Shown piece by piece: positions 1 to 7,692 of a stretch of DNA of 64,000 nt. Every line of letters begins with the position of its first letter. The first letter of the stretch is position 1. Origin of the DNA: JANXQG01 sp963780045 (GTDB lineage Bacteria; Planctomycetota; Planctomycetia; Pirellulales; Thermoguttaceae); assembly GCA_963780045.1 (NCBI GenBank), contig CAVZZZ010000001.1, positions 496,001 to 560,000 of the forward strand. The letters are read 5' to 3'. A program made the position numbers and the translations under genes. The notes below the pieces were generated by a model. The model searched no databases. It was not told where the DNA came from and saw only the letters and a list, made by a program, of their open reading frames with translations.

Positions 1-661
1 AGAGCCGCTGCCGGCCCGGACGCTGGGGGTCGAAGGCAGCCTGCAAAAAGCGCATTTCACTGGACTGAGGCTTATTTTGGAGGAACTGCCGCGAGACTTG
101 CGACAGCTCGTCGGTGAGCCTCTCCCAGCGTGCCGGCGAATGTTCTTCTCGGCGGCATTCGATGAATTCCAGGCCGTGGCGGCGGCAATAGTTCGACTGC
201 CGGCGGACCCATTCGTAGCTCTTGCCCGCCCATTCGCAAGCAGGCAAATCGACAATCGCCTCCTCGCCCCACTTTGTGGACTGGAACCCTAACGCGCGGA
301 ACAGCGGCAACTGCTCTTCGCAAATATTGAGGAAAGTGATGGTCCGACCGCTGCCGGCCGCATGAGCGACGAACTGCCGCAGCAGCTCCGGCTGGTGCTC
401 CGCGGGCGCCAACAGGCCCCCGCCGCAAAACAAGTGACGGCCCCTCCTGACGACGGCAACCATGCCCTGCCGCCCGGACGACCAAAAATGCTCCCAGCCG
501 GGCTCGGTGACCAAATAGGAATCGTAGCTGCGGCCGTAGCGATAAGCCTGTTGCTCGGCTGGGGCCGTATCGCGCGATGCGGGGCGGCGCGGCCGCCACG
601 GCGACGTTTCGGCCAGAGGCCGCCAAGCGGAGATCGCAATCTCAGTGGGAATTGCAGTCAT
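1..661 (-). CDS. Phosphatidylglycerol lysyltransferase-type (DUF2156) domain protein, C-terminus cut by window edge
   Basis: An open frame runs from an ATG at 661 off the left edge, about 220 codons. The text GRHLFCGGGLLAP...LRQFVAHAAGSGRTITFLNICEEQLPLFRALGFQSTKWGEEAIVDL...GKSYEWVRRQSNYCRRHGLEF matches the GNAT-like catalytic domain of MprF/LPG synthase C-termini (DUF2156), including the GF..K.GEEA..DL segment. In that family the domain transfers an aminoacyl group to a membrane lipid. No membrane part is visible, so this looks like the soluble stand-alone form whose substrate is unknown. A GGGGG stretch lies about 8 bases ahead of the 661 start; an in-frame ATG at 676 is possible but sits too close to it. 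Confidence 0.75.
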   Translation of the reverse strand, partial: MTAIPTEIAISAWRPLAETSPWRPRRPASRDTAPAEQQAYRYGRSYDSYLVTEPGWEHFWSSGRQGMVAVVRRGRHLFCGGGLLAPAEHQPELLRQFVAHAAGSGRTITFLNICEEQLPLFRALGFQSTKWGEEAIVDLPACEWAGKSYEWVRRQSNYCRRHGLEFIECRREEHSPARWERLTDELSQVSRQFLQNKPQSSEMRFLQAAFDPQRPGRQRL

Positions 662-870
662 GGGTAAAGTTATCATCCCCCTTCGTGCAAAATAGGTCAA
701 TGCCAAAAAGGAAAGATTCCTTACTCAAGAACCAATTTCGCCAGAATTCAGTGGGAAGTCCTCGCAAAAAATCGAGCCGACGTTGCACGCGCTCAGGAAA
801 TCCATTATGCTCGATTCATGGGGGCGCATCTGGACACGGACACTCGGATAACCGACAGGAGTTGAGGAGC

Positions 871-1905
871 ATGGAAGCTCGTCTAATTCGGCCTGCCTTG
901 CTGGTGGGCATATTGCTTGTCTCGATGGGCGCTCGGTTTCAGGGACCGAACTTCATCGTCGAGACCGCCGACCCGCAAATGGCCGCCCGCATTTCCCAGG
1001 CGGCCGAACAATATCGCCACGACCTGGCCATACAGTGGCTTGGACAGTCGCTTCCCAACTGGGCACAGCCGTGCATGATGACGGTGAAAGTCTCTCCCTA
1101 CCTCGGCGCGGGCGGGGCGACGACGTTCATCTTCGACAAAGGCGAGGTCTTCGGCTGGCGGATGAATATCCAAGGCTCGTCGGAGCGTGTGCTGGATTCC
1201 GTATTGCCGCATGAGATCACACACATGATCTTCGCCAGCTACTTCCGCGCTCCGCTGCCGCGCTGGGCCGATGAAGGCGGCGCGACGAGCATGGAGCATA
1301 TCAGCGAGAAGCAGAAGCACCGCGAGATGCTCATCCGCTTCCTGCAGACCGGCCACGGCATCGCCTTCGGCGACTTGTTCGCCATGACCGAATATCCGCA
1401 GGACGTGATGCCGTTATATGCCGAGGGCTATTCGCTGGCCGAATACCTGATCAACCACGGCGGGCGGCGGAAGTTCGTCGTTTTCTTGGGCGAAGGCATG
1501 CACGATGGACAATGGGCAACAGCCGTGCAGCGGAATTACGGCGCCCGCGACCTGCCCAGCTTGCAGAATGAGTGGGTGAACTGGGTGGCGAAAGGATTCC
1601 CCGAGCCGCCGCGCGACAGTAACGCGATGATCGCATCGACACAGACGCCGTCGGCGCCCGCGACAGCGCAAGCGACAGTTCAGGTAGCCGCAGCGACTAT
1701 CGAGCGCCGCCCGCGCCCGGAACCGAACCTGGTCTACCACATAAACGATAAGGCATCCGCCAATGCGCCCCCTGCCGCAAGCGGAATCGTCAGCGCGGCT
1801 CGACCGGCGGGCGCTTTCGCTGCTCCAGCAACTCAGCCGGAAAACAGCCCGCCGCCCGCACCGCCGTACAACGGCGCCGGCGCGGAACAAGCCGGCTACC
1901 GGTAG
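871..1905 (+). CDS. Secreted gluzincin-type metalloprotease-like protein (peptidase MA-like)
   Basis: A 344-aa protein. A hydrophobic N-terminus (LIRPALLVGILLVSMGA) looks like a signal peptide. HEITH at about residues 114-118 fits the zinc-binding HExxH motif, and PRWADEGGA about 15 residues later supplies the downstream Glu typical of the MA clan (P.W..EG.A). The last ~100 residues are Pro/Ala-rich and low complexity. ATG 871 follows GAGGAG at 863-869; that spacing is tight but the signal peptide starts here, and a longer frame upstream has no such features. Likely an exported protease or protease-like protein; the substrate cannot be read from the sequence. Confidence 0.7.
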   Translation: MEARLIRPALLVGILLVSMGARFQGPNFIVETADPQMAARISQAAEQYRHDLAIQWLGQSLPNWAQPCMMTVKVSPYLGAGGATTFIFDKGEVFGWRMNIQGSSERVLDSVLPHEITHMIFASYFRAPLPRWADEGGATSMEHISEKQKHREMLIRFLQTGHGIAFGDLFAMTEYPQDVMPLYAEGYSLAEYLINHGGRRKFVVFLGEGMHDGQWATAVQRNYGARDLPSLQNEWVNWVAKGFPEPPRDSNAMIASTQTPSAPATAQATVQVAAATIERRPRPEPNLVYHINDKASANAPPAASGIVSAARPAGAFAAPATQPENSPPPAPPYNGAGAEQAGYR

Positions 1906-1946
1906 CAGATCGCGGTTTGCCAGCCAGGGCGAGTTGTCAGCGTGGT

Positions 1947-3566
1947 TCACCAAAGGCGGCTCGCTTTTCGCCGAAAGCGGTACACTACGTAGGCGTCATT
2001 CTTGTAAACCGCCGTTAGCGGCAGCGGCGGCATACTGACTTGCGTCACAAGGTAATCGGCCTGGTACTTCTCGGCGACAGCGCGGAGCCGCGCGGCGCCG
2101 GCCTCGGCAAGAGAGCCGTAGTATTTCTCGTCCGGCGGGGATTTGCCGGTGGCGTAAATGTCCTGGATTCGCTGCCACCACTGTACTAACCCGACGGCGT
2201 CCTGAGGCGACTCCTTCCAATTGGCCACCTCGCCCCGTGCCGCATACCACTTGAACGTGTATGCGACCCTCGGCACCAAGAATCGGGCGTCCGGCGGCGT
2301 GTGCCGTGGATCGGCGATCCAACGGCAGACATCGCGCCATTGGAGATAGTCGCGGAGCTTGTCTGCCCGCGGCTGACGCGGAAACAGCGGGCGAAGCGGC
2401 TGGTCGGTCGCCCAAAGAAATGCCGCCCGCCACGCCACGCCGTCGACCTGCCGCTCGATGAACGGCGGATCGGCGAAGAGGCGAAGCACGGCACAGTCAG
2501 CCGCGTGGAAGACAGCCATCGCGACCGTCAGCACCAGCGAAAAGCGCATCTTCCGTTGGATGATCCAGCGGACCCAGAACAGCGAAAGTCCCATCGGCAG
2601 CGCCACGTCGGCCAGCCGGAACCAGTAAAAGTGCAGCCACCACGCGGCCGCGGTCCGCTGCCAGACGCCCAGCACGCCGAACCCGGTGCCGATCAATGCA
2701 AACACGAAGGCCGCCGCCGTGAAGCCGCGCAGCCGCCGCGCTGCTTGGCTGTCGGAGGCCGTCTTCCACAGCAAGAGCCAAACGGCGGCCATGCAAACGT
2801 AGGGCACGACGAAGCCGTCGTTCCACATCTTCACCGGATCGAGGTGGTGTGGAAACCGCTCGTAAACATAGATTTGCTCGGCCTGTGCGGCCACGGACCG
2901 GTCGGCCCCGCGGTTCATTAGTAGCGGCGGAAGCAGGCCCGGCAAGGCAATCGCAGCGGCCGCCAGCGGCGCAAGCCACGGCGAAAGCCGCGATCGCGCC
3001 TTCCGGTCACTGGCAAACCAGACCGCGCCCGCGGCAATGGCCGACCAGCCGCCCACCAGCGCATGGAACGCGGTGGCCGCTCCGAGAAGCAACCACATCC
3101 GGTTCCAATAGCCGTCGGCCATTGCTCGCAAGGCGAGGAATACCAGCGCGTAAGCGACGCATTTGCTTTCCGCGCCACCGACGACCCATTCCCCGGCCAT
3201 ATTGAAGTGTTGCAGCAGGAAGAGCATTAGTGCGGCCGTGAGCGGCGCCGCCCACGCCCGCGGCACGACGGCCTCACTGATTCGCTGCCACGACCAGGCC
3301 AGCAATCCCCACATGATCAGCCGCCATGTCCACGCGAAGGCCGTCGGCGGCATCAGCAGCGCCAGCCACCCCGCCGCGCACGAGAAAACGAGCTGCGTGT
3401 CAGTCGTTTGCAGGAACCAATCCCCAGACGCCCAATGCGGATTCCAAAAGTGAATCGCTTTGCCCAGGTAATACGGCTCATTAACTTCCGGCACCGGCCA
3501 GGCGCCTTGCAGGCAAAAGAGCGCGAAGATCACGAGCGATTCGAGGATGGCTTGACGGCGCGGCAT
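1947..3566 (-). CDS. Polytopic membrane protein (planctomycete DUF6798-like)
   Basis: A 539-aa protein with about ten hydrophobic segments in the first ~370 residues and a soluble C-terminal part of ~150 residues. Near the N-terminus VPEVNEPYYLGKAIHFWNPHWASGDWFL resembles a motif I recall from planctomycete integral membrane proteins filed as DUF6798. The overall plan, a membrane core plus a C-terminal soluble region with WY/W-rich text, resembles mannosyltransferase- or O-antigen-ligase-like membrane enzymes, but I see no catalytic motif that settles this. The frame is intact. The gene converges with the metalloprotease gene to its left and diverges from the propeller gene to its right. Confidence 0.6.
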   Translation of the reverse strand: MPRRQAILESLVIFALFCLQGAWPVPEVNEPYYLGKAIHFWNPHWASGDWFLQTTDTQLVFSCAAGWLALLMPPTAFAWTWRLIMWGLLAWSWQRISEAVVPRAWAAPLTAALMLFLLQHFNMAGEWVVGGAESKCVAYALVFLALRAMADGYWNRMWLLLGAATAFHALVGGWSAIAAGAVWFASDRKARSRLSPWLAPLAAAAIALPGLLPPLLMNRGADRSVAAQAEQIYVYERFPHHLDPVKMWNDGFVVPYVCMAAVWLLLWKTASDSQAARRLRGFTAAAFVFALIGTGFGVLGVWQRTAAAWWLHFYWFRLADVALPMGLSLFWVRWIIQRKMRFSLVLTVAMAVFHAADCAVLRLFADPPFIERQVDGVAWRAAFLWATDQPLRPLFPRQPRADKLRDYLQWRDVCRWIADPRHTPPDARFLVPRVAYTFKWYAARGEVANWKESPQDAVGLVQWWQRIQDIYATGKSPPDEKYYGSLAEAGAARLRAVAEKYQADYLVTQVSMPPLPLTAVYKNDAYVVYRFRRKASRLW

Positions 3567-3757
3567 GGATTATCGAGTCTGGCACATTGCCAAGGCTTTC
3601 GCAAGGGTCGGCGATATTGTCATGGCACCGTGGTTGTACCGTCCGCGCACATCGTCTAGGATGGCCGCAAGCTCTATACTACACTGGAGCCGCACTGGTC
3701 TAAAATGAACGGCACTCAATGGCACTCGATTTTTCTGTCCAAAGAAGGAGTTCTCCG

Positions 3758-5020
3758 ATGAAACGTTCAATCGTACTGCTCGCAACCTTTCTTGCCGTCT
3801 TGTTCGTCATTCGCGTTGCATGCGCTGCGGACGATTGGCCGCAATGGCGCGGCGTACACCGCGACGGCCATTCCGCCGATACTGGGCTGCTGAAGGAGTG
3901 GCCCGCCGGCGGCCCTAATCTTGTCTGGAAGGCGACGGGGCTTGGCGAAGGCTACACGAACGTGAGCATTGCTGGGGATCGCATCTATCTCATGGGCGAC
4001 GTCGACGACGCCAGTAGCCTTATCGCCTTGAACCGCGCCGACGGCAACAAACTGTGGACGGCCAAAGCAGGCAAGGCCGGCGATCTCGGGCTGGGGCGGT
4101 TTCTCCGGCCCGCGCTGCACGCCGACCGTCGACGACAACTTGGTCATCGCCGTCGCCCAGTTTGGCCAGGTCCTCTGCGCCGACGCCGCGACCGGCGCCG
4201 ACATTGGCGCAAAGACTACGAGAAGGATTTCGGCGCCCAGCGACCTGAATGGGGTTTTACCTGCATGCCGCTAGTCGATGGCAATAACGTGATCCTCGCG
4301 CCCGGCGGCAAAGGAGGCAACCTCGTCGCGGTGGACAAGCACACGGGCAAGCTCGTGTGGCGGAGCAAGGAGTTCAACGACAGCATCCACTACTCTTCGC
4401 CGCTGCTGGTTGAAATCGGCGGCGTCCGGCAGATTGTCCAACTCACCGAAAAGAGCGTGGGCGGCGTGCGGGCCAGCGACGGCAAACTCCTTTGGCGCTA
4501 CGAGCGCAAAGGCAATACGGCGGTCATTCCCACGCCGATCTTTCACGACGACGAAGTCTACGTGACCTCCGGTTACGGCGCCGGCTGCAATCTCTTCAAG
4601 ATCGCGCCGAAAGAGGGCGGCCGTCTTCCGGGTTTCACTGCCATTGCGCTTTACGCCAACAAGGAGATGATCAACCACCACGGCGGTGTTGTGCTCGTCG
4701 ACAAGTATCTTTACGGCTTCTCTGACGGCAAAGGCTGGACATGCATGGATTTCCAGACCGGCAATGTCGCGTGGCGCGACAAGGGCATAGGCAAAGGCTC
4801 GTTGGTTTATGCCGATGGGCTGCTCTGTTTGCGGTCGGAAGAAGGGCCCGGCACCGTCGCGATCATCGAGGCCTCGCCGGACGGCTATAAGGAACTGAGC
4901 CGCTTCAATCCGCCGAACCGCAGCGACAAAAACAGTTGGCCGCATCCGGTTATCACCGGCGGACGGCTTTATCTCCGCGACCAGGACGTTTTGCTCTGCT
5001 ACGACGTGAAGGGCAAGTAG
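3758..5020 (+). CDS. PQQ-type beta-propeller (BamB-like) secreted protein with an internal out-of-frame stretch
   Basis: A 420-aa product. Signal peptide MKRSIVLLATFLAVLFVIRVACAAD is followed by DWPQWRGVHRDGHSADTGLLKEWPAGGPNLVWKA, the standard opening of planctomycete PQQ-repeat proteins, then blades of the form LVALDKHTGKLVWRS. The start follows AAGAAGGAG at 3741-3749. Between about 4065 and 4207 the frame reads Arg-rich nonsense. The +1 frame there gives GWGGFSGPRCTPTVDDNLVIAVAQFGQVLCADAATGADI, exactly what the family should have, and the original frame resumes at RKDYEKDFG. So one extra base near 4065-4083 and one missing T near 4206 cancel out. A structural or electron-transfer role is possible; propellers of this type often have no bound cofactor. 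Confidence 0.8.
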   Translation: MKRSIVLLATFLAVLFVIRVACAADDWPQWRGVHRDGHSADTGLLKEWPAGGPNLVWKATGLGEGYTNVSIAGDRIYLMGDVDDASSLIALNRADGNKLWTAKAGKAGDLGLGRFLRPALHADRRRQLGHRRRPVWPGPLRRRRDRRRHWRKDYEKDFGAQRPEWGFTCMPLVDGNNVILAPGGKGGNLVAVDKHTGKLVWRSKEFNDSIHYSSPLLVEIGGVRQIVQLTEKSVGGVRASDGKLLWRYERKGNTAVIPTPIFHDDEVYVTSGYGAGCNLFKIAPKEGGRLPGFTAIALYANKEMINHHGGVVLVDKYLYGFSDGKGWTCMDFQTGNVAWRDKGIGKGSLVYADGLLCLRSEEGPGTVAIIEASPDGYKELSRFNPPNRSDKNSWPHPVITGGRLYLRDQDVLLCYDVKGK

Positions 5021-5050
5021 TTATAAATCCGGGTATTCGCGTCGTCGCGC

Positions 5051-5080
5051 TTGCAAATCCCCCTTGCGGTGGCGCATAAT
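5051..5080 (+). promoter_or_regulatory. Candidate sigma70-type promoter for the response regulator gene
   Basis: TTGCAA at 5051-5056 and CATAAT at 5075-5080 are separated by 18 bases, and the pair ends 59 bases before the ATG at 5140. Judged by eye only. Confidence 0.35.
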
Positions 5081-5139
5081 AGTAGCAATACTCTTCTTGT
5101 TAGGTATTGGCAACCCCCAAAGCTGAGGAGTCGCTATCG

Positions 5140-5784
5140 ATGATTGCCGATCGGGTAGTCCGTCTGTTGGTGTGCGACGACCATGAAATCGTCCGTACTG
5201 GCGTCAGGGCGTTGCTTGCCGGGACCGAGATCAAGGTCGTCTGCGAGGCTGCATCGGGCGAGGCCGCCATCCACAAAGCATTGCAGAACGATCTGGACGC
5301 CGTTCTCTTGGACGTGTGCATGCCGGAGTGCGACGGTTTGACCGCGCTGGGACGCATCAAGATCGACAAGCCGCATTTGGCCGTCGTAATGTTTTCGGCG
5401 TTCGATAATCCAGCCAACGTGGCACGATCTATCGCGCTGGGCGCGGGGGCGTTTCTGCTGAAGACTTGTGACCGCGACGATCTGCTGGCTACCATCCGTT
5501 CCGTGACCGCGGGCGAAAACTTTTGGGACCGCGAGAAACTGCGGTGCGTGAGCGGCGCACTGCGCACTCCGCGTTTGAGCACGAGCTTGGAGCTGTCGCT
5601 CAGCGAACGCGAGGGCGAGGTTCTGCGGCATATAACCGCCGGGGCAACGAACAAGCAGATTGCCCAGGCCATGGACATCAGTTACGAGACCGTCAAAGAG
5701 CACGTGCAGCACCTGTTGCGCAAGATCGGCTTGACCGATCGAACGCAGGCGGCGGTTTGGGCCGTGCGAGAAAGCCTGATCTAA
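5140..5784 (+). CDS. NarL/LuxR-family two-component response regulator
   Basis: A 214-aa protein. The N-terminal receiver domain (about residues 6-125) has the acidic pair D13-D14, phospho-acceptor D58 in DAVLLDVCMP, and the conserved Lys in FLLKTCDRDD. The C-terminal LuxR-type helix-turn-helix is LSEREGEVLRHITAGATNKQIAQAMDISYETVKEHVQHLLRKIGLTDRTQAAVWAV. This is a DNA-binding transcription factor that needs a partner histidine kinase, and none is adjacent. ATG 5140 is chosen over an upstream TTG because TGAGGAG (5124-5130) lies 9 bases before it. Confidence 0.92.
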   Translation: MIADRVVRLLVCDDHEIVRTGVRALLAGTEIKVVCEAASGEAAIHKALQNDLDAVLLDVCMPECDGLTALGRIKIDKPHLAVVMFSAFDNPANVARSIALGAGAFLLKTCDRDDLLATIRSVTAGENFWDREKLRCVSGALRTPRLSTSLELSLSEREGEVLRHITAGATNKQIAQAMDISYETVKEHVQHLLRKIGLTDRTQAAVWAVRESLI

Positions 5785-5861
5785 TAAAGCGGCGCACCGA
5801 GCGGGAGCAAGCACGAAATCCTCCCCGGCCCGGCGCTCAACTGCAAATCCGTTGCTTCGGC

Positions 5862-6332
5862 TTACGCCTGGTTGATCGGGATTTGCTTGGCCTGCGGCTT
5901 CTTCTCTTCCGGAAGTTGCAGGTTAAACGTCAGCGTCAGGATGCCATCCTTCAACTCGGCGACCGGGTCGCCCTCGATGTTTTCCGGCAGACGGAGCTGG
6001 CGCTTGAACGAACCGTAAGTGAGCTCGCGGACGTGATACTGGTCTTCCTTCTTCTCGCCGTTGCTCCTGGCAACGCCGGAAATCTCCAGAAGGCCCTCAG
6101 GCAGGATTTGAACGTTGACCTGCTCCGGCGCGTAACCGGCGACAGTCGCCCTGACAACCAGCTTGCCGTCCCTGGTCGTATAGGCGTCCAACGGCGGAAA
6201 ATTGGCCTTGTTCTTCACGCCTTCGAAGAAGTCTTGGCCGAGAACGTCATTAATCATGCGGTCGAACTGTCGGGACAGTGGACCGAAAAGCTCTTCGCGG
6301 GAAACGGGACGCATACGCAAAGTACCAAACAT
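5862..6332 (-). CDS. Hsp20/alpha-crystallin small heat-shock protein
   Basis: A 156-aa ATP-independent holdase chaperone. The alpha-crystallin domain spans about residues 45-145: PPLDAYTTRDGKLVVRATVAGYAPEQVNVQILPEGLLEISG, then YGSFKRQLRLPENIEGDPVAELKDGILTLTFNL, with the A.l.dGiLtl motif. The C-terminus KQIPINQA carries the I-x-I oligomerisation motif. The start at 6332 is set by AAAGGAGGT six bases upstream on the minus strand; the longer frame to 6377 is not supported. No CIRCE element is visible, but a perfect inverted repeat lies upstream (6422-6446). It converges with the response regulator gene. Confidence 0.93.
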   Translation of the reverse strand: MFGTLRMRPVSREELFGPLSRQFDRMINDVLGQDFFEGVKNKANFPPLDAYTTRDGKLVVRATVAGYAPEQVNVQILPEGLLEISGVARSNGEKKEDQYHVRELTYGSFKRQLRLPENIEGDPVAELKDGILTLTFNLQLPEEKKPQAKQIPINQA

Positions 6333-6421
6333 AAGTAACCTCCTTTTGACCCTTGGGGGTCGGTTATGCCGCTCCACACGGGACGCGGCGTACAGTCCAC
6401 CCCGCCAGGGGCATGGACTTT

Positions 6422-6446
6422 TGTGGCTGCCAACGTGGCAGCCACA
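6422..6446. promoter_or_regulatory. Perfect 11-bp inverted repeat upstream of the Hsp20 gene
   Basis: TGTGGCTGCCA (6422-6432) and its exact complement TGGCAGCCACA (6436-6446) are separated by ACG. The site is 90-114 bases before the Hsp20 start and on no other gene's coding strand. No T-run follows on either side, so an operator is more likely than a terminator. The regulator is unknown. Confidence 0.4.
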
Positions 6447-6619
6447 TTAGTTACCAACAGATGGAAGCAGATAGCGTGCCATTCGGCGCCGGCAATAACG
6501 TCCATTGAACGTAAGTCTGCATCTCGATTGGATTTGGAACCGGCGGCGCTGCGGTAATGCGACGAGATCCGCGGCCGCAAAAATGGCAGTCGAAGTTCGT
6601 TAGTGCCCGCCTTGGCAGA

Positions 6620-7692
6620 TCAAAATCGGCAGCATCCCGGTCGGCATTCCAGCGGCGAATCGCCGTCGGGCGGCGGGCCGTCGAAACCGAGGGCCAAGCG
6701 CACCGTGCCGGGGCAGGTCCGCTCCAGAATCAGCTCGCGAAGCATCTCGATGAAGCGCGGGTGCAGCCCCGGCGTCGCCGCGCGTACCATCGTCAAGCCA
6801 AGCTCTTCGCACAGCTCTCGGACCTCAACGTCCAAGTCGAAGACTACTTCCATATGATCGTGGAGGAATCCGATCGGGACGATCACGACGCCCCGGAACC
6901 AGTCGCGTTCCGCGAATTCCCGCAATGCGCTCCCTACATCCGGCCCCAGCCACGGCTGCGAAGGCGGCCCGCTGCGGCTCTGAAAGACCAATTGGAATTG
7001 AACACGGCCCAGCCGGCTTGCGACCAGCCGGCACGTCTCGCGGAGCTGCGCCTCGTAAGGCCCTGCATTCGCCATCGCCACTGGAATGCTATGGGCCGTA
7101 AACAGCAGTTGCGCACCGTTACGACGCGATTCCGGAAGCTCTGCCAATGCTTCGGCCGTCCTTGCGGCCAACGCCTCAATGAAGCCCGGATGGTTGTAGA
7201 AGCGGCGGACCACGTCGATCTGCGGCGCATCGCCGCTGACTTCCTCGCGAGCACGGGCGATGTCCTCGCGATATTGCCGGCAGCTCGAATAGGAGCCGAA
7301 CGCTGAAGTCACCAACGCCAGCGTATGGCGAATCCCGTCGTCGGCCATCTGCCGCACCGCGTCGGGCAGCAGCGGATGCCAGTTGCGGTTGCCCCAGTAA
7401 ACCGGCAGGTGCGGGCCGTTGGCGTTGAACTCCCGCACGAGCTTGGCGATCATCGCGCGGATTTCGCCGTTCAGCGGACTGACACCGCCAAAATAGTGAT
7501 AGTGCTCGGCGACTTCCAGGAGCGCTCTCGAGGAATATTCCGCCCGCGGGTCACATTCTCCAAAAAAGGGATAACATCATTTGGACCTTCGGGACCTCCG
7601 AAGGAAACGATAAGGACCGCGTCGTAGGGAATTGGTAGATTGCGGCTGAGCCGTGAGGAATCGGGAGTGGGGGATGGTCGATCGGTACTCAT
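6620..7692 (-). CDS. hemH: Ferrochelatase, broken by a one-base deletion near 7532
   Basis: Inserts iron into (copro)protoporphyrin in haem synthesis. The first part reads PIPYDAVLIVSFGGPEGPNDVIPFLENVTRGRNIPRER. The frame then slips and the product continues in another frame as LLEVAEHYHYFGGVSPLNGEIRAMIAKLVREF...PVYWGNRNWHPLLPD...LLFTAHSIPVAMA...GFLHDHMEVVFDLDVEVRELCEELG. The family motifs GNRNW, the TAHSIP catalytic-His segment and DH.E..yDLD are all present. One C is missing from what should read CGC CTC CTG. The N-terminal PSPTPDSSRL sits on heptad-like DNA. The C-terminus CRPGCC is Cys-rich. The ATG overlaps the upstream oxidoreductase stop (ATGA), implying translational coupling. Confidence 0.88.

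Noticed and set aside
72..639. Two minus-strand frames (72-626 and 289-639) that start with ATG
   Set aside because: Their translations are Arg/Pro/Ala-rich and motif-free, while the third minus frame, open to the window edge, gives a clear DUF2156 domain.
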